33,316 bases of DNA from Syntrophomonas sp. GTDB lineage: Bacteria; Bacillota; Syntrophomonadia; Syntrophomonadales; Syntrophomonadaceae. The position numbers and the translations under genes were made by a program. The stretch lies in assembly GCA_003558625.1 (NCBI GenBank), contig PWPP01000077.1, positions 1-33,316 on the forward strand, given 5' to 3'. The notes under the pieces are model-generated. The model searched no databases. It saw only the letters and a program-made list of their open reading frames with translations, and was not told the DNA's origin. Below are positions 23,654-32,132 of this stretch, one piece after another; positions within the stretch are counted from its first letter, which is position 1; each line of letters opens with the position of its first letter.

Positions 23654-24475
23654 TCATTCCCTCCCTATACGGTCTATCCAACGCAAAAAATTGTTTTTTT
23701 CGATCACGGTACTCAAGGAGTATTTTTCTGTATATAAATGTATAAGCAGCAACAGGATAAGCAGAATACTCTTTGCCGGCAGGGATAAATGCATAATGCT
23801 TAAAAATCCCAGGGTAAACCCTAAAGCATTGGAGCCCGCATCTCCCAGCATGACCCGCCCCCCTAGATCCCCGGGGAGATACCAGAGAACCGCTCCCAAC
23901 AGAGGAGCTATCATGAAAAAAGCCTCGCCCTTTACTCCAATGAGCCCCAAAACCAGCATAAAAAATAAAAAACCCTTAACCGCCCTTCCCGGGCGGAGAT
24001 CTAACAAATTCAGCAAATTGGTAAACAAGGCAATTACCAGAGTATTCAGGAGAATTTCCCACCAGGGCCCCGAAATAATCAGGGCAATAAATAAGGCTGC
24101 TCCTCCCCCCCCCAGGGCTTTAATGCCTCCCGTGGTCAGTTTGCCGCGAAACAATGCACCGAAATGGCCGCTAAAGCCGAGGGTGTCTCTTTGCCCCAGC
24201 ATATCGTCAACGAAACCCAGGAAAGCGATAAAACTAAAGCCAAAAAGAAACATCAAGTAAACGGGTTGGTACCATCCCCAAGCCATATAAAGCATATAAG
24301 ATAAGAGCAAGACAAAGGTAAAGCTAAAACCAACGCCAACAGGGATTTCAACACCCAGGTAATTTCTGCCCACCAAGCCCTGGGTCCTTAAAAATGGCAC
24401 CCACAGGTAAAGGAGCAACGCCTCGAGCAGCAAACCCATGATCAACACGGTCAGGATCCAAAAAAATACTATCAC
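23654..24475 (-). CDS. MraY/WecA-type phosphosugar transferase (membrane)
   Basis: Integral membrane enzyme of the polyprenyl-phosphate N-acetylhexosamine-1-phosphate transferase superfamily. 273 residues with about eight or more membrane helices, shorter than MraY or WecA (about 320-360). Catalytic motifs kept: FLGFVDDML (Asp-Asp), NLLNLLDLRPGRAVKG and MLGDAGSNALGF. The usual His-rich loop near the C-terminus is reduced to LIHLYTEKYS. The start is GTG at 24475 behind AAGGAGG, overlapping the GT2 stop as GTGA. With the GT2 and steAB it probably makes or modifies a lipid-linked envelope sugar; the substrate is unknown. Confidence 0.82.
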   Translation of the reverse strand: MIVFFWILTVLIMGLLLEALLLYLWVPFLRTQGLVGRNYLGVEIPVGVGFSFTFVLLLSYMLYMAWGWYQPVYLMFLFGFSFIAFLGFVDDMLGQRDTLGFSGHFGALFRGKLTTGGIKALGGGGAALFIALIISGPWWEILLNTLVIALFTNLLNLLDLRPGRAVKGFLFFMLVLGLIGVKGEAFFMIAPLLGAVLWYLPGDLGGRVMLGDAGSNALGFTLGFLSIMHLSLPAKSILLILLLLIHLYTEKYSLSTVIEKNNFLRWIDRIGRE

Positions 24476-25149
24476 CTCTTTTTCCTCCTTGTTTCCTGCC
24501 AGAGGACTTTCAGAACATCCAGCCATTGGCGCCCCCGGTGCCGGAAACCTTTCAAGTCCCGTCCTGTCTCATGGTGCCGCATCATTGTCAGCACTTCCTT
24601 TACCTTAAAATCCTGGGCCAATGCCCGCAAAGTCATGCCCAACTCCACCCCGAAGGCTTCCCGAAAGGGGGTCACAGACTCCATAACCTCCCTGGTCATA
24701 GCCCTCTGCCCGCTCAGGGGAGCCCTGGCTTCCATGCCGCCCATCCGGTGGATAGCCCAGGCTGCAGTACCCTTTACCAGGCCAAACCCCCCTTTTCTTC
24801 GGGGTGGGGGAAAAGCAGCAATACATATATCACATTGTTTTTCTTTCACCGGTGCGATAATTTTGACGGCCTCGGCGGCGGAATCCCCTAAGTCTGCATC
24901 CAGAAAGACTATAATATCCCCCTCAATATGCGGGATGGCTGCATTCATGGCGCCTCCTTTACCCCGGTTGGGATAAAGGTCTAAAACCTCGACTCCTTCT
25001 GCCTTTGCCAGTACAGAAGTTTGATCCGTGGACCCGTCATTTACCACCATAATATGGCTGATCCCATCCAATTGCTTAATGCTTCTGATGGTCTGAACGA
25101 TTTCCTTTTCTTCATTAAATGCCGGAATCACTACCCATACGGAACTCAA
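24472..25149 (-). CDS. glycosyltransferase family 2
   Basis: GT-A fold transferase of 225 residues: VVIPAFNEEKEIVQTI (about 6-21), VVNDGSTDQT (36-45) and the metal-binding DxD segment IVFLDADLGDS. There is no membrane anchor. Close in type to enzymes that add sugars to polyprenyl carriers or to glucosyl-3-phosphoglycerate synthase. The start is TTG at 25149, eight bases after GAGGAG, one base past the steB stop. It overlaps the membrane transferase downstream by four bases, so the pair is translationally coupled and likely works together on one glycolipid or wall glycan. Confidence 0.85.
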   Translation of the reverse strand: MSSVWVVIPAFNEEKEIVQTIRSIKQLDGISHIMVVNDGSTDQTSVLAKAEGVEVLDLYPNRGKGGAMNAAIPHIEGDIIVFLDADLGDSAAEAVKIIAPVKEKQCDICIAAFPPPRRKGGFGLVKGTAAWAIHRMGGMEARAPLSGQRAMTREVMESVTPFREAFGVELGMTLRALAQDFKVKEVLTMMRHHETGRDLKGFRHRGRQWLDVLKVLWQETRRKKR

Positions 25150-25150
25150 C

Positions 25151-26047
25151 CTACTGTCTCCTCAGGTATTCTACCGGTATAGTAGGCATAAACTTATTGG
25201 CCGTTGGTTTTATGCCATAATTCCCTGACTCCCCTTCTAACGCAAGAACCAGGGCAATTTGGCCGGGACTGAGATCAATGTTGTCTATCGTGCTGATATT
25301 AAAGCCCTGGTAAAAATTCATATATGACATTTCCACCTGGGTACTTTCAACACCTATGACCATTTGCCCCTCTGCCAACAAAAATTCGATCAGGGGGACA
25401 TCAACCTTTTCGGGATAATAATAGGCCAGATCATCCGCTCCGCCCACCACGATCACTGCGTCCAGATTGGTATTATAATTGCCGTTGAATTTTACCAGAT
25501 TTTTCTCATTCAGAAAGGCCATGGCATTGACATCCGGTTCCCGGCTAAGTATCGTGGCAACACTGGATGCAATCATCCTTTGCACAGTTTCAGTCTCACT
25601 GGCTTGCGGTAAACCATAATACGCTGTGATTTCATCTTTTAGTCCCTCCTGGGATAGATCCAGACCGGATAGAAGTACGGTTTTGCATATAACCTCTGCC
25701 CCGGAACGGGTCAGGGTATTAACCATTCCGGCCGGAATATCTTTGCCTCCTGTCACTACCACTGCTACCCTGGATCCCGCTAATAGTTCATCCACAATAG
25801 CCGGCAATAAGGTCTGGCTGTAGTTTTCATAATGATTGTTTATCTGTTGCAAATACTGGTTCTCGCTAATCAATTCCCGTTCTGTTTCCCGTTGGGTCAC
25901 ATACTGCTCTTCGAGTCTATCAATCATTTTTTTTTGCTGTTCAACCAGCAAATCATCCCCCACAATCGTGCTTCCGATCAACATCCCCAATCCCAGGGCT
26001 AAAAAAATACCGATCAGGGAAGCGACATGGTATCTAAGGTCAATCAT
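25151..26047 (-). CDS. steB: SteB-like membrane protein (MctB/copper-transporter family)
   Basis: 298 residues: a short cytoplasmic start MIDLRYH, one membrane helix VASLIGIFLALGLGMLIGST (about 8-27), a coiled coil (about 35-75, EQQKKMIDRLEEQY), then an extracytoplasmic alpha/beta domain (VAVVVTGG; VIVVGGADDL). The plan matches the MctB family, often labelled copper transporter; next to SteA it corresponds to SteB, shown in Corynebacterium to act in cell separation through wall hydrolase control. The start ATG at 26047 fits the family start better than the ORF extension to 26089. A single-helix protein is not a transporter, so the copper label is doubtful. Confidence 0.82.
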   Translation of the reverse strand: MIDLRYHVASLIGIFLALGLGMLIGSTIVGDDLLVEQQKKMIDRLEEQYVTQRETERELISENQYLQQINNHYENYSQTLLPAIVDELLAGSRVAVVVTGGKDIPAGMVNTLTRSGAEVICKTVLLSGLDLSQEGLKDEITAYYGLPQASETETVQRMIASSVATILSREPDVNAMAFLNEKNLVKFNGNYNTNLDAVIVVGGADDLAYYYPEKVDVPLIEFLLAEGQMVIGVESTQVEMSYMNFYQGFNISTIDNIDLSPGQIALVLALEGESGNYGIKPTANKFMPTIPVEYLRRQ

Positions 26048-26136
26048 ATGCCTGCACCACCAGAAATAAATATTAAAAAAACCGGACAAACCCTCATATT
26101 TTTATCAACACTCCCTTGTTAAAACACTTGTTATGA

Positions 26137-27258
26137 TTATATATTCAGCATCATTTTTATCTGCAGCCACAGAAGTTGAAGCATTGGATGCAGGGCAGGA
26201 GAAAGCCACAATAATATAATGATCGGAACCAGGGCTGCTGCAAAAAGGAAAAACACATATTTGGTGCTGGTTCTCTCCCGGTATAATTGGCTTACCCCCC
26301 GGGCATCCACTAAAATCGAACCGATTTTCAATCGTACCAAAAAGGTGCTGGACATCCCCTTGCGCCCTTTCTCTAAAAAATCCACCATATTGGAATGGGT
26401 TCCCACAGCTACAATCAAACTGCTGCCACATTCCCAGGCTAAGATCATGGCCGCATCTTCACTGGTTCCGGTGATAGGGAAAATCAATGCCTGCAGCCCC
26501 ATATTTTTCACTCTTTCCAGACCCGGAGCCCCCCCGTCAGCATAAGCATGTACAATAATTTCTGCTCCGCTGGACAGGGCCTGATCCGATACACTGTCCA
26601 TATCCCCGATAATGATATCCGGTGTGAGGCCAAACTCCAAGAGTGCATCAGCACCGCCGTCTACTCCGATTAATACCGGCTTTTCTTCCTGAATATAGGC
26701 ATGAATGGTTTTCAGGTCCTCTTTATAGCTGCTTCCCCTTACCACAATTAGGACATGACGGTTTAGCATCTCGGTTTTAAGCACGGGTACTTCAATATCA
26801 CCCAACAAAACATTTTTTTCCTTGCGGGCATAGGCCAGGGTATTTTCCACAAAACGATCTAACTCTTTCTGAGTATTGGCAGCAGCCAGTGCCTGTTTTT
26901 CCCGGATATCTTCCATCGTTAAAATCTTACCCCGGGCGACAGGTTTTTTTTGGTAACAAACTTCCTCCCCCTTAATTTCAACGCTATTTCCTTCCCGGAG
27001 CCTGAGAAAAATCTCTTCCCCGGCTTCATCGATAAGGGGGATTCCCGCCATAATAATCTTATACGCTCCCCGGGAAGAATACCTTCCGGTTATAGATTGC
27101 CGGGCATTAATAATGGCCGCCGGTTTAGCTGCAATCAGCCCGTTGGCGGCAACCTCATCGATATCTTCATGGTTGATTATCGCGATTTCATTCTTTTTTA
27201 ATCGCAGTACCAGGTTTTTCGTTCGATGGTCTAAACGAACCCTGCCCCGTATGGACAT
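26137..27258 (-). CDS. steA: SteA-like cytokinetic ring protein
   Basis: 373 residues. The N-terminal part (SIRGRVRLDHRTKNLVLRL, then AIINHEDIDEVAANGLI) is the SteA signature. A thiamin-pyrophosphokinase-like domain follows with LIGVDGGADALLEFGLTPD and IIGDMDSVSDQ (about 200-235). One hydrophobic helix near the C-terminus, FFLFAAALVPIIILLWL, anchors it. In Corynebacterium SteA and SteB localise to the division site and activate the hydrolase RipA. The start is ATG 27258, since the upstream ATG at 27270 belongs to the GAGGTG ribosome site. First gene of steA-steB-GT2-transferase, with a strong promoter upstream. Confidence 0.85.
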   Translation of the reverse strand: MSIRGRVRLDHRTKNLVLRLKKNEIAIINHEDIDEVAANGLIAAKPAAIINARQSITGRYSSRGAYKIIMAGIPLIDEAGEEIFLRLREGNSVEIKGEEVCYQKKPVARGKILTMEDIREKQALAAANTQKELDRFVENTLAYARKEKNVLLGDIEVPVLKTEMLNRHVLIVVRGSSYKEDLKTIHAYIQEEKPVLIGVDGGADALLEFGLTPDIIIGDMDSVSDQALSSGAEIIVHAYADGGAPGLERVKNMGLQALIFPITGTSEDAAMILAWECGSSLIVAVGTHSNMVDFLEKGRKGMSSTFLVRLKIGSILVDARGVSQLYRERTSTKYVFFLFAAALVPIIILLWLSPALHPMLQLLWLQIKMMLNI

Positions 27259-27375
27259 CACACACCTCATTTATCATATGGATTTGCTCCCGGTTGAGTC
27301 CTGGCAGGTATATCCCTTAATCCCATGCCGGAGCCTTTCTTCCGAGTTTTATTCTTTAATACTATAGTTTTTTTT

Positions 27376-27404
27376 ATTATAAAAGACCCGCCATAATTAA
27401 GCAA
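27376..27404 (-). promoter_or_regulatory. promoter of the steA operon
   Basis: On the minus strand, TTGCTT (27404-27399), 17 bases, then a perfect TATAAT (27381-27376). This is the best vegetative promoter in the window. RNA should start about 110 bases before steA. Confidence 0.72.
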
Positions 27405-27506
27405 AAATATCTGCCGTTTACAGAGGTTGGGAGCGGGAAATGGGCCCGGGGCAAAACCCCTCCTCCCCCTTATAATACGTCTTTATTTAGTACAAAAATC
27501 CCGGGG

Positions 27507-27535
27507 CAAAAATGCCGGTTTAAAACAACCGGCAT
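27507..27535 (-). terminator. intrinsic terminator of spo0A
   Basis: Perfect 9-base stem ATGCCGGTT (27512-27520) with AACCGGCAT (27527-27535) around a 6-base loop. On the minus strand the stem runs into TTTT. It lies 36 bases after the spo0A stop and closes the dxs-to-spo0A gene run. Confidence 0.88.
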
Positions 27536-27570
27536 ATGACCTCCGGGTCCGTTGCGGATAAGCTCCGGGT

Positions 27571-28374
27571 TTAATATACTTTGTTTTCTAATCTGATCCG
27601 ATCGGAGATAATAGCGATGAATTCTGAATTGGTCGGCTTCCCTTTTTCTCCACTCACGGTATATCCGAAAAACTTGTTGATTTTATCCAGGTCTCCCCGT
27701 TCCCAGGCCAGTTCAATCGCATGGCGGATGGCTCTTTCTACCCTGCTGGGTGTCGTGTCATATTTTTGGGCAATGGCCGGATATAATTCTTTGGTTACTG
27801 CCCCAAGGTAATTCACTTCTTTTATAACCAATATTATGGCATCGCGAAGATACTGGTAGCCTTTTACATGGGCCGGAACTCCCAGTTCATGAATGACTTT
27901 TGTCACCCTCACTTCCATATCTTTAGAAGGTGCGGGCGTAGGCGGTTGACTGCCCCTGTGGGTCGGATAAGGTTTCTTGGTTTTGATATCCCGGGCAATT
28001 TGCCTGACCCGATCACCCAGGACATTGAGATTAAATGGTTTTAAAATATAATAATCTGCTCCCAGCTGCACTGCTCTCTGGGTTATGTTCTCCTGTCCGA
28101 AAGCAGATAATATGATTATTTTGGGTTTCATTTCCGGATTATAACCGTCTATGTGCTCCAATACACCGATTCCATCCATATAGGGCATAATCAGGTCCAG
28201 GATCAGAACTTCTATCTGGTTTCTCTGCAAAGATTCTAAAACCTCCAAGCCATTAGAGCATACATCCACTAAATCAAAGTCTTTTTCATTTTGAAAAAAA
28301 TCTTTCAACAAGGCGCAAAATTCACGGTTGTCATCTGCTACGAGGATCTTTATGGGATCATTTTCAGCAATCAT
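27571..28374 (-). CDS. spo0A: sporulation master response regulator Spo0A
   Basis: 267 residues, the family size. The receiver domain (about 8-130) keeps the phosphorylation pocket: Asp14 and Asp15 (VADDN), acceptor Asp60 (LILDLIMPYMDG), Ser90 (ILSAFG) and Lys112 (YILKPFN). After a Pro-rich linker (PPTPAPSK) comes the Spo0A DNA-binding domain with HELGVPAHVKGYQYLRDAI, the recognition helix region TPSRVERAIRHAIELAWERG and the typical ending. Nothing suggests loss of function. The start at 28374 has AAGGAGGT with a long 11-base spacer. No clear 0A box was seen just upstream. spoIVB, which normally precedes spo0A, is absent; recN lies 179 bases upstream. Confidence 0.96.
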   Translation of the reverse strand: MIAENDPIKILVADDNREFCALLKDFFQNEKDFDLVDVCSNGLEVLESLQRNQIEVLILDLIMPYMDGIGVLEHIDGYNPEMKPKIIILSAFGQENITQRAVQLGADYYILKPFNLNVLGDRVRQIARDIKTKKPYPTHRGSQPPTPAPSKDMEVRVTKVIHELGVPAHVKGYQYLRDAIILVIKEVNYLGAVTKELYPAIAQKYDTTPSRVERAIRHAIELAWERGDLDKINKFFGYTVSGEKGKPTNSEFIAIISDRIRLENKVY

Positions 28375-28553
28375 GAAAGAAAAATACCTCCTTACCCAAC
28401 TAAAACTCCCTGGGATATCTTACCACGGGCAGACCCGCAACAGCTACTATAATTAATTGGGCCCCCGGACCCGGTTTTTGTTCCTGCCAATCATACCGAG
28501 GACCCATTTACCCGTTCACTCTGCTCTATTCCATATTGGGGGTGAGAAGCGGA

Positions 28554-30224
28554 TTATAAGCGCATCATTTCCTCAGCATGTTGGAGGGTTATAGAAGAAA
28601 AATTTTCTCCTCCTAACATCCGGGCAACTTCTTGAACCCGTTCTGCAGGTTCCAATTTTTTAACTGCGACAATAGTGCTGTGATCAGGCAATATGTTTTT
28701 CTCGATTAGATAGTGCACCCCGGCCCGGCTGGCAATCTGAGGGGCATGCGTTACCAAAAGCACCTGGTGACTGGATCCTAATTCTAATAATTTCCCGGCC
28801 ATGGCTTTTAAAGCAGTCCCCCCCACGCCGATATCAATTTCGTCAAAAATCAAGGTGGGAACCGCATAAACCCGGGCTAAAGCCTTTTTTAAGGCCAATA
28901 CAAAACGGGAAATTTCACCTCCTGATGCAATCCTGGCCAGTGGCCTCATGGGCTCACCAGGATTAGGGGAAAACATAAACTCCACTTCGTCAGTCCCCAG
29001 GGCATCGCCCTCTTTTTCCCGGAAATCAATTTTAAATTCCACATGCGGCATGTTTAAGGCCATCAGTTCAGCATGAACCTGCTCCTGCAAAAATGAGGCA
29101 GCCTGCTTTCTTTGCTCCCTAACAGAAGCGGCCAACTCATCATATTGGGCTTCCAGCACCCTGATTTGGGCGACAATGTCGTCCATAATGATTTCACTAT
29201 TCTTCAGGGCCTGTATTTCTTCCTGCACTTTTTCACCAAAAATAAGGATGTCTGCCACCGTATCCCCGTATTTTTTTTGCAGCTGTCTGATAGTATACAA
29301 GCGGTTTTCTATTTCCTCCAGTTTTCCAGGCTCAAAATCCAGCTCCTGCACCAGATTACTGATAGCAATAGATATCTCCTCAATAGAATAACACATTTCC
29401 TCCAATTGCCCGGTGATGTTTTGAAACATTTCCTCATGCCTGAAATCCTTACTGACTGCTGCCCCCTGATAGAGCAATTCATATGCCGAATTATTACCCT
29501 CCGGAGCATGGTATAGCAATTGCTGTAGAAGGTCACAACCCTGCATTAACTGCTGCAAATTTTGAATCCGTTCCCTGGTTTTAAGCAATTCCTCCTCTTC
29601 CCCTGCTTGTAGCTGGCTTCCCTCAATCTCTTGCAGCTGATAATGCAGAAATTCCATTCTCTCCTTTTGGTTTGCTTCCGCCCCGGACAATGTTTGCAGT
29701 TTTTTTCTGCTTTCTTTCAGGTCCGCAAATAATGCAGCCAACCAGGCTAAATCTCCTGCCATTTCCGAAGCAAAGCCATCAACAAAACTAAGAAATGATT
29801 CCGGTTTCAGGAGGTTTAAATTATCATACTGGACATGGATATCAATCAGATAGGGTGCTACCTTTTTCAACAGGTTCAGGGGGGCTACCCGTCCGTTGAT
29901 ACGAACCAGGTTTTTTCCCTGGGGATCCAGTTCTCTGCTGATTACAATTGTATTTACATCCGCTTCTATATACCCATTTTCCTCTAAAAAACCCCGGGCC
30001 CGGTTGTCACGGTCCAGGTCAAAAACCGCATCCAGAATTGCTTTGCGGCTTGTATCCCGCAAATAATCATGTCTGACTCTTTCGCCCATAATTAAACCCA
30101 GGGCATCAATAATAATAGACTTACCAGCTCCGGTTTCTCCTGTGATTACATTGAGTCCCGGGGCAAAAGCCATCTGCAAATCCTCAATTAAAACAAAATT
30201 CTTTATTTGTATCTCTGCCAGCAT
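28554..30224 (-). CDS. recN: DNA repair protein RecN
   Basis: SMC-like ATPase that acts early in double-strand break repair. 556 residues. Walker A ITGETGAGKSIIIDALGL (about 28-45), a long coiled-coil middle (about 155-370), the ABC signature in RIASGGEISRFVLALK, Walker B TLIFDEIDIGVGG and the following VTHAPQIASRAGVHYLIEK. The start ATG at 30224 follows GAGGGG. It stands between argR and spo0A. No tail signs of truncation. Confidence 0.95.
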   Translation of the reverse strand: MLAEIQIKNFVLIEDLQMAFAPGLNVITGETGAGKSIIIDALGLIMGERVRHDYLRDTSRKAILDAVFDLDRDNRARGFLEENGYIEADVNTIVISRELDPQGKNLVRINGRVAPLNLLKKVAPYLIDIHVQYDNLNLLKPESFLSFVDGFASEMAGDLAWLAALFADLKESRKKLQTLSGAEANQKERMEFLHYQLQEIEGSQLQAGEEEELLKTRERIQNLQQLMQGCDLLQQLLYHAPEGNNSAYELLYQGAAVSKDFRHEEMFQNITGQLEEMCYSIEEISIAISNLVQELDFEPGKLEEIENRLYTIRQLQKKYGDTVADILIFGEKVQEEIQALKNSEIIMDDIVAQIRVLEAQYDELAASVREQRKQAASFLQEQVHAELMALNMPHVEFKIDFREKEGDALGTDEVEFMFSPNPGEPMRPLARIASGGEISRFVLALKKALARVYAVPTLIFDEIDIGVGGTALKAMAGKLLELGSSHQVLLVTHAPQIASRAGVHYLIEKNILPDHSTIVAVKKLEPAERVQEVARMLGGENFSSITLQHAEEMMRL

Positions 30225-30280
30225 GTATATCCCCTCATAATCTGAGTCTAGGGATAAATTCCCGTCACCCCTGAATATAA

Positions 30281-30730
30281 TCAGGAAATTAGGTCTTTAA
30301 ACCTTTGCACAATCGATTTTACTGCTTTTTCCGGGCTTACGGCAATAAATATGGTATCATCACCGGCTACAGTTCCTAAAATTTCTTCATAATCCACTGC
30401 ATCAATCAGAGAAGCAACGGCCTGGGCAGCTCCGGGCAGGGTTTTTATTACCACCAGGCTGGAGCTGGAATTAATGCTCAACACCGAATCCCGGAATATC
30501 CTTTGCATCCTTTCACCGGAACCCCGGGGGCCCTGTAATTCAGCCAGAGCATATCTATAACCCTGGGCATCGGAAATCTTTATTAATTGCAGTTTTTTTA
30601 CATCCCGTGAAACCGTAGCCTGGGTCACGGCAAACCCCATGGCCTGTAGCTTTTCCTGCAATTCCGCCTGGGTAGTAATTCGTTCCCGGCCTATCAGATC
30701 CAGAATGGCAAAACGTCGTCTAGCATTCAT
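30281..30730 (-). CDS. argR: arginine repressor ArgR/AhrC
   Basis: Hexameric arginine-dependent regulator. 149 residues. The N-terminal winged helix has ITTQAELQEKLQAMGF and the recognition motif TQATVSRDVKKL. The C-terminal domain has LPGAAQAVASLIDAVDYEEI and GTVAGDDTIFIA, the arginine-binding and trimer segment. The start ATG at 30730 follows GGAGG by six bases; the frame is open to 30814, but that part lies inside mnmM. It overlaps mnmM by 11 bases, with the ribosome site within the end of that gene. Confidence 0.94.
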   Translation of the reverse strand: MNARRRFAILDLIGRERITTQAELQEKLQAMGFAVTQATVSRDVKKLQLIKISDAQGYRYALAELQGPRGSGERMQRIFRDSVLSINSSSSLVVIKTLPGAAQAVASLIDAVDYEEILGTVAGDDTIFIAVSPEKAVKSIVQRFKDLIS

Positions 30731-31313
30731 CCCTATCCTCCATTTTTTTATACAGTAAAAACAATCGGGGCGGACTGTTGTTCTGGTTGATAAAATTAAC
30801 CTCCAGGATTTCAAAAAGCTGCTGCCGGATTTGAAGCAAAAATTCCCGGACTTCTTCCATTTCCAAACTGCCCATGGGGTGTCCCGGATAAGCGACTATG
30901 CTGATTAGACCCCCCGGAATTAATAGCCTCATAGCTTTGTCTATAGCGGTCAGGGTACTTGCCGGGGCGGTAGTAATGAGATGGTCTCCCCCTGGCAGAT
31001 AACCCAGGTTAAACATGGCTGCTTTAATAGGCCCCTGTAGGTAGTTATCCAAATCCACATGATCAGCGCCAATTAGTGCAACCCGCCCCAGCATACCGTT
31101 TTTTTTCAGCAGCTGGCGGGTTCGATCTATCGCTGTCTGTTGAATATCAAAAGCAAAAACCTTGCCTTCATCCCCTACCAGTCCTGCCAGAAAAAGTGTG
31201 TCTTTCCCATTACCGCATGTTGCATCCAGAACCCGGTCTCCCGGTTTTATGATGGGCTGCAGAGAAACGTGAGACAGATATACTGCATTTTTAAAAAAAC
31301 TATCTGCCATCAT
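30720..31313 (-). CDS. mnmM: tRNA 5-aminomethyl-2-thiouridine methyltransferase MnmM (YtqB family)
   Basis: Class I SAM methyltransferase of the YtqB family; the B. subtilis member was shown to finish mnm5s2U at the tRNA wobble position (MnmM). 197 residues. SAM motif VLDATCGNGKDTLFLAGL (about 28-45), acidic loop AFDIQQTAIDRT, then MFNLGYLPGGDH, the family's catalytic-side NLGYLPG signature, and VAYPGHPMG. The start ATG at 31313 overlaps the end of nadK by 14 bases. The specific activity is by family; the methyltransferase class is certain. Confidence 0.86.
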   Translation of the reverse strand: MMADSFFKNAVYLSHVSLQPIIKPGDRVLDATCGNGKDTLFLAGLVGDEGKVFAFDIQQTAIDRTRQLLKKNGMLGRVALIGADHVDLDNYLQGPIKAAMFNLGYLPGGDHLITTAPASTLTAIDKAMRLLIPGGLISIVAYPGHPMGSLEMEEVREFLLQIRQQLFEILEVNFINQNNSPPRLFLLYKKMEDRDEC

Positions 31314-32130
31314 CAGGTTCTTCGCTCCTTCCCAGTTTGTTTAACAAGCGGTAAAAAAAATCTACTTCCTTTAACTTGACCAGTTTTAGCTGTAAATCGG
31401 ATTTAAAAATCTCAATGCGGTGATCCTCTCGAAGAATGGAAAAATTTTCCCCATCGACGGAAACCAGGGCTTCCATACAAGTAATGGGAACCAGGACCAA
31501 TTTGCGGTGGGCAGAAATCACGATGGGTCTCTTATGTAAATAATAAGGAGATATCGGGGTTAACACAATCGCTTCCATAAATGGATCCAGGATCGGCCCT
31601 CCTGCAGATAATGAATAGGCCGTTGATCCCGTAGGGGTTGCTATGATGATTCCGTCACCCCGATAGGTTCCAATAAGCTGCTCCCCGGTTAAGGCTTTTA
31701 GTTTAACCATGTGTGCCGTCCTGGAACGAATTACAATCTCATTTAAACAAAAAGAACTGGCGATGAGTACATCCCCGGTAAAAAGCCGGGTTTCTAACAT
31801 CATCCTGCTCTCCAGGTCATAGTCGCCGGCAACCAGTTTTTCCAGGTACGCGTCAAACTCATGTTCTTCAATACTGCTTAAAAAACCAATGGTTCCCATA
31901 TTAATACCCAGAATCGGTCTATCTAACCCAAAATAATTACGGGCCGTTCTCAGTATAGTCCCGTCACCACCGAGTACGATAATTAAATCTATTTCCTGCT
32001 CCGGCAGGTGCGGGTCTTCATTGTCACCTGCTTCAACTGAGATATTAAAACGCTGCAACTGGCGGGTAATTTTCCTGGCCATAGCCATGGTATTCGGTTT
32101 CAGTTTGTTGCGAAGCATCAGTACCCTCAT
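31300..32130 (-). CDS. nadK: NAD kinase
   Basis: Makes NADP from NAD with ATP or polyphosphate. 276 residues. The family motifs are in order: VLGGDGTILRTARN (about 53-66), NMGTIGFLSSIE, then GDGIIIATPTGSTAYSLSAGGPI, the NAD-binding stretch. It starts two bases after the tlyA stop; the GGGGGTAAG at the end of tlyA is its ribosome site. It overlaps mnmM downstream. The dxs-tlyA-nadK order is typical of Clostridia. Confidence 0.95.
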   Translation of the reverse strand: MRVLMLRNKLKPNTMAMARKITRQLQRFNISVEAGDNEDPHLPEQEIDLIIVLGGDGTILRTARNYFGLDRPILGINMGTIGFLSSIEEHEFDAYLEKLVAGDYDLESRMMLETRLFTGDVLIASSFCLNEIVIRSRTAHMVKLKALTGEQLIGTYRGDGIIIATPTGSTAYSLSAGGPILDPFMEAIVLTPISPYYLHKRPIVISAHRKLVLVPITCMEALVSVDGENFSILREDHRIEIFKSDLQLKLVKLKEVDFFYRLLNKLGRSEEPDDGR

Positions 32131-32132
32131 GT

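Larger units (their letters stand above)
27271..27570. other. intergenic region between spo0A and steA
   Basis: Three hundred bases without a gene. It contains, in the direction of minus-strand transcription, the spo0A terminator (27507-27535), a GC-rich patch, the steA promoter (27376-27404) and an untranslated leader of about 110 bases. The 12-mer CCCGGGGCAAAA occurs twice as a direct repeat (27445-27456 and 27500-27511). Confidence 0.7.

Noticed and set aside
22571..23737. Long plus-strand frames across the PepT-like gene
   Set aside because: Antisense shadows; composition mirrors the real gene.
28441..28480. GC-rich GGGCCCCCGGACCC stretch upstream of spo0A as a terminator or sporulation promoter
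   Set aside because: Loop too short, no T run, and no sigma-H type promoter or 0A box could be matched.
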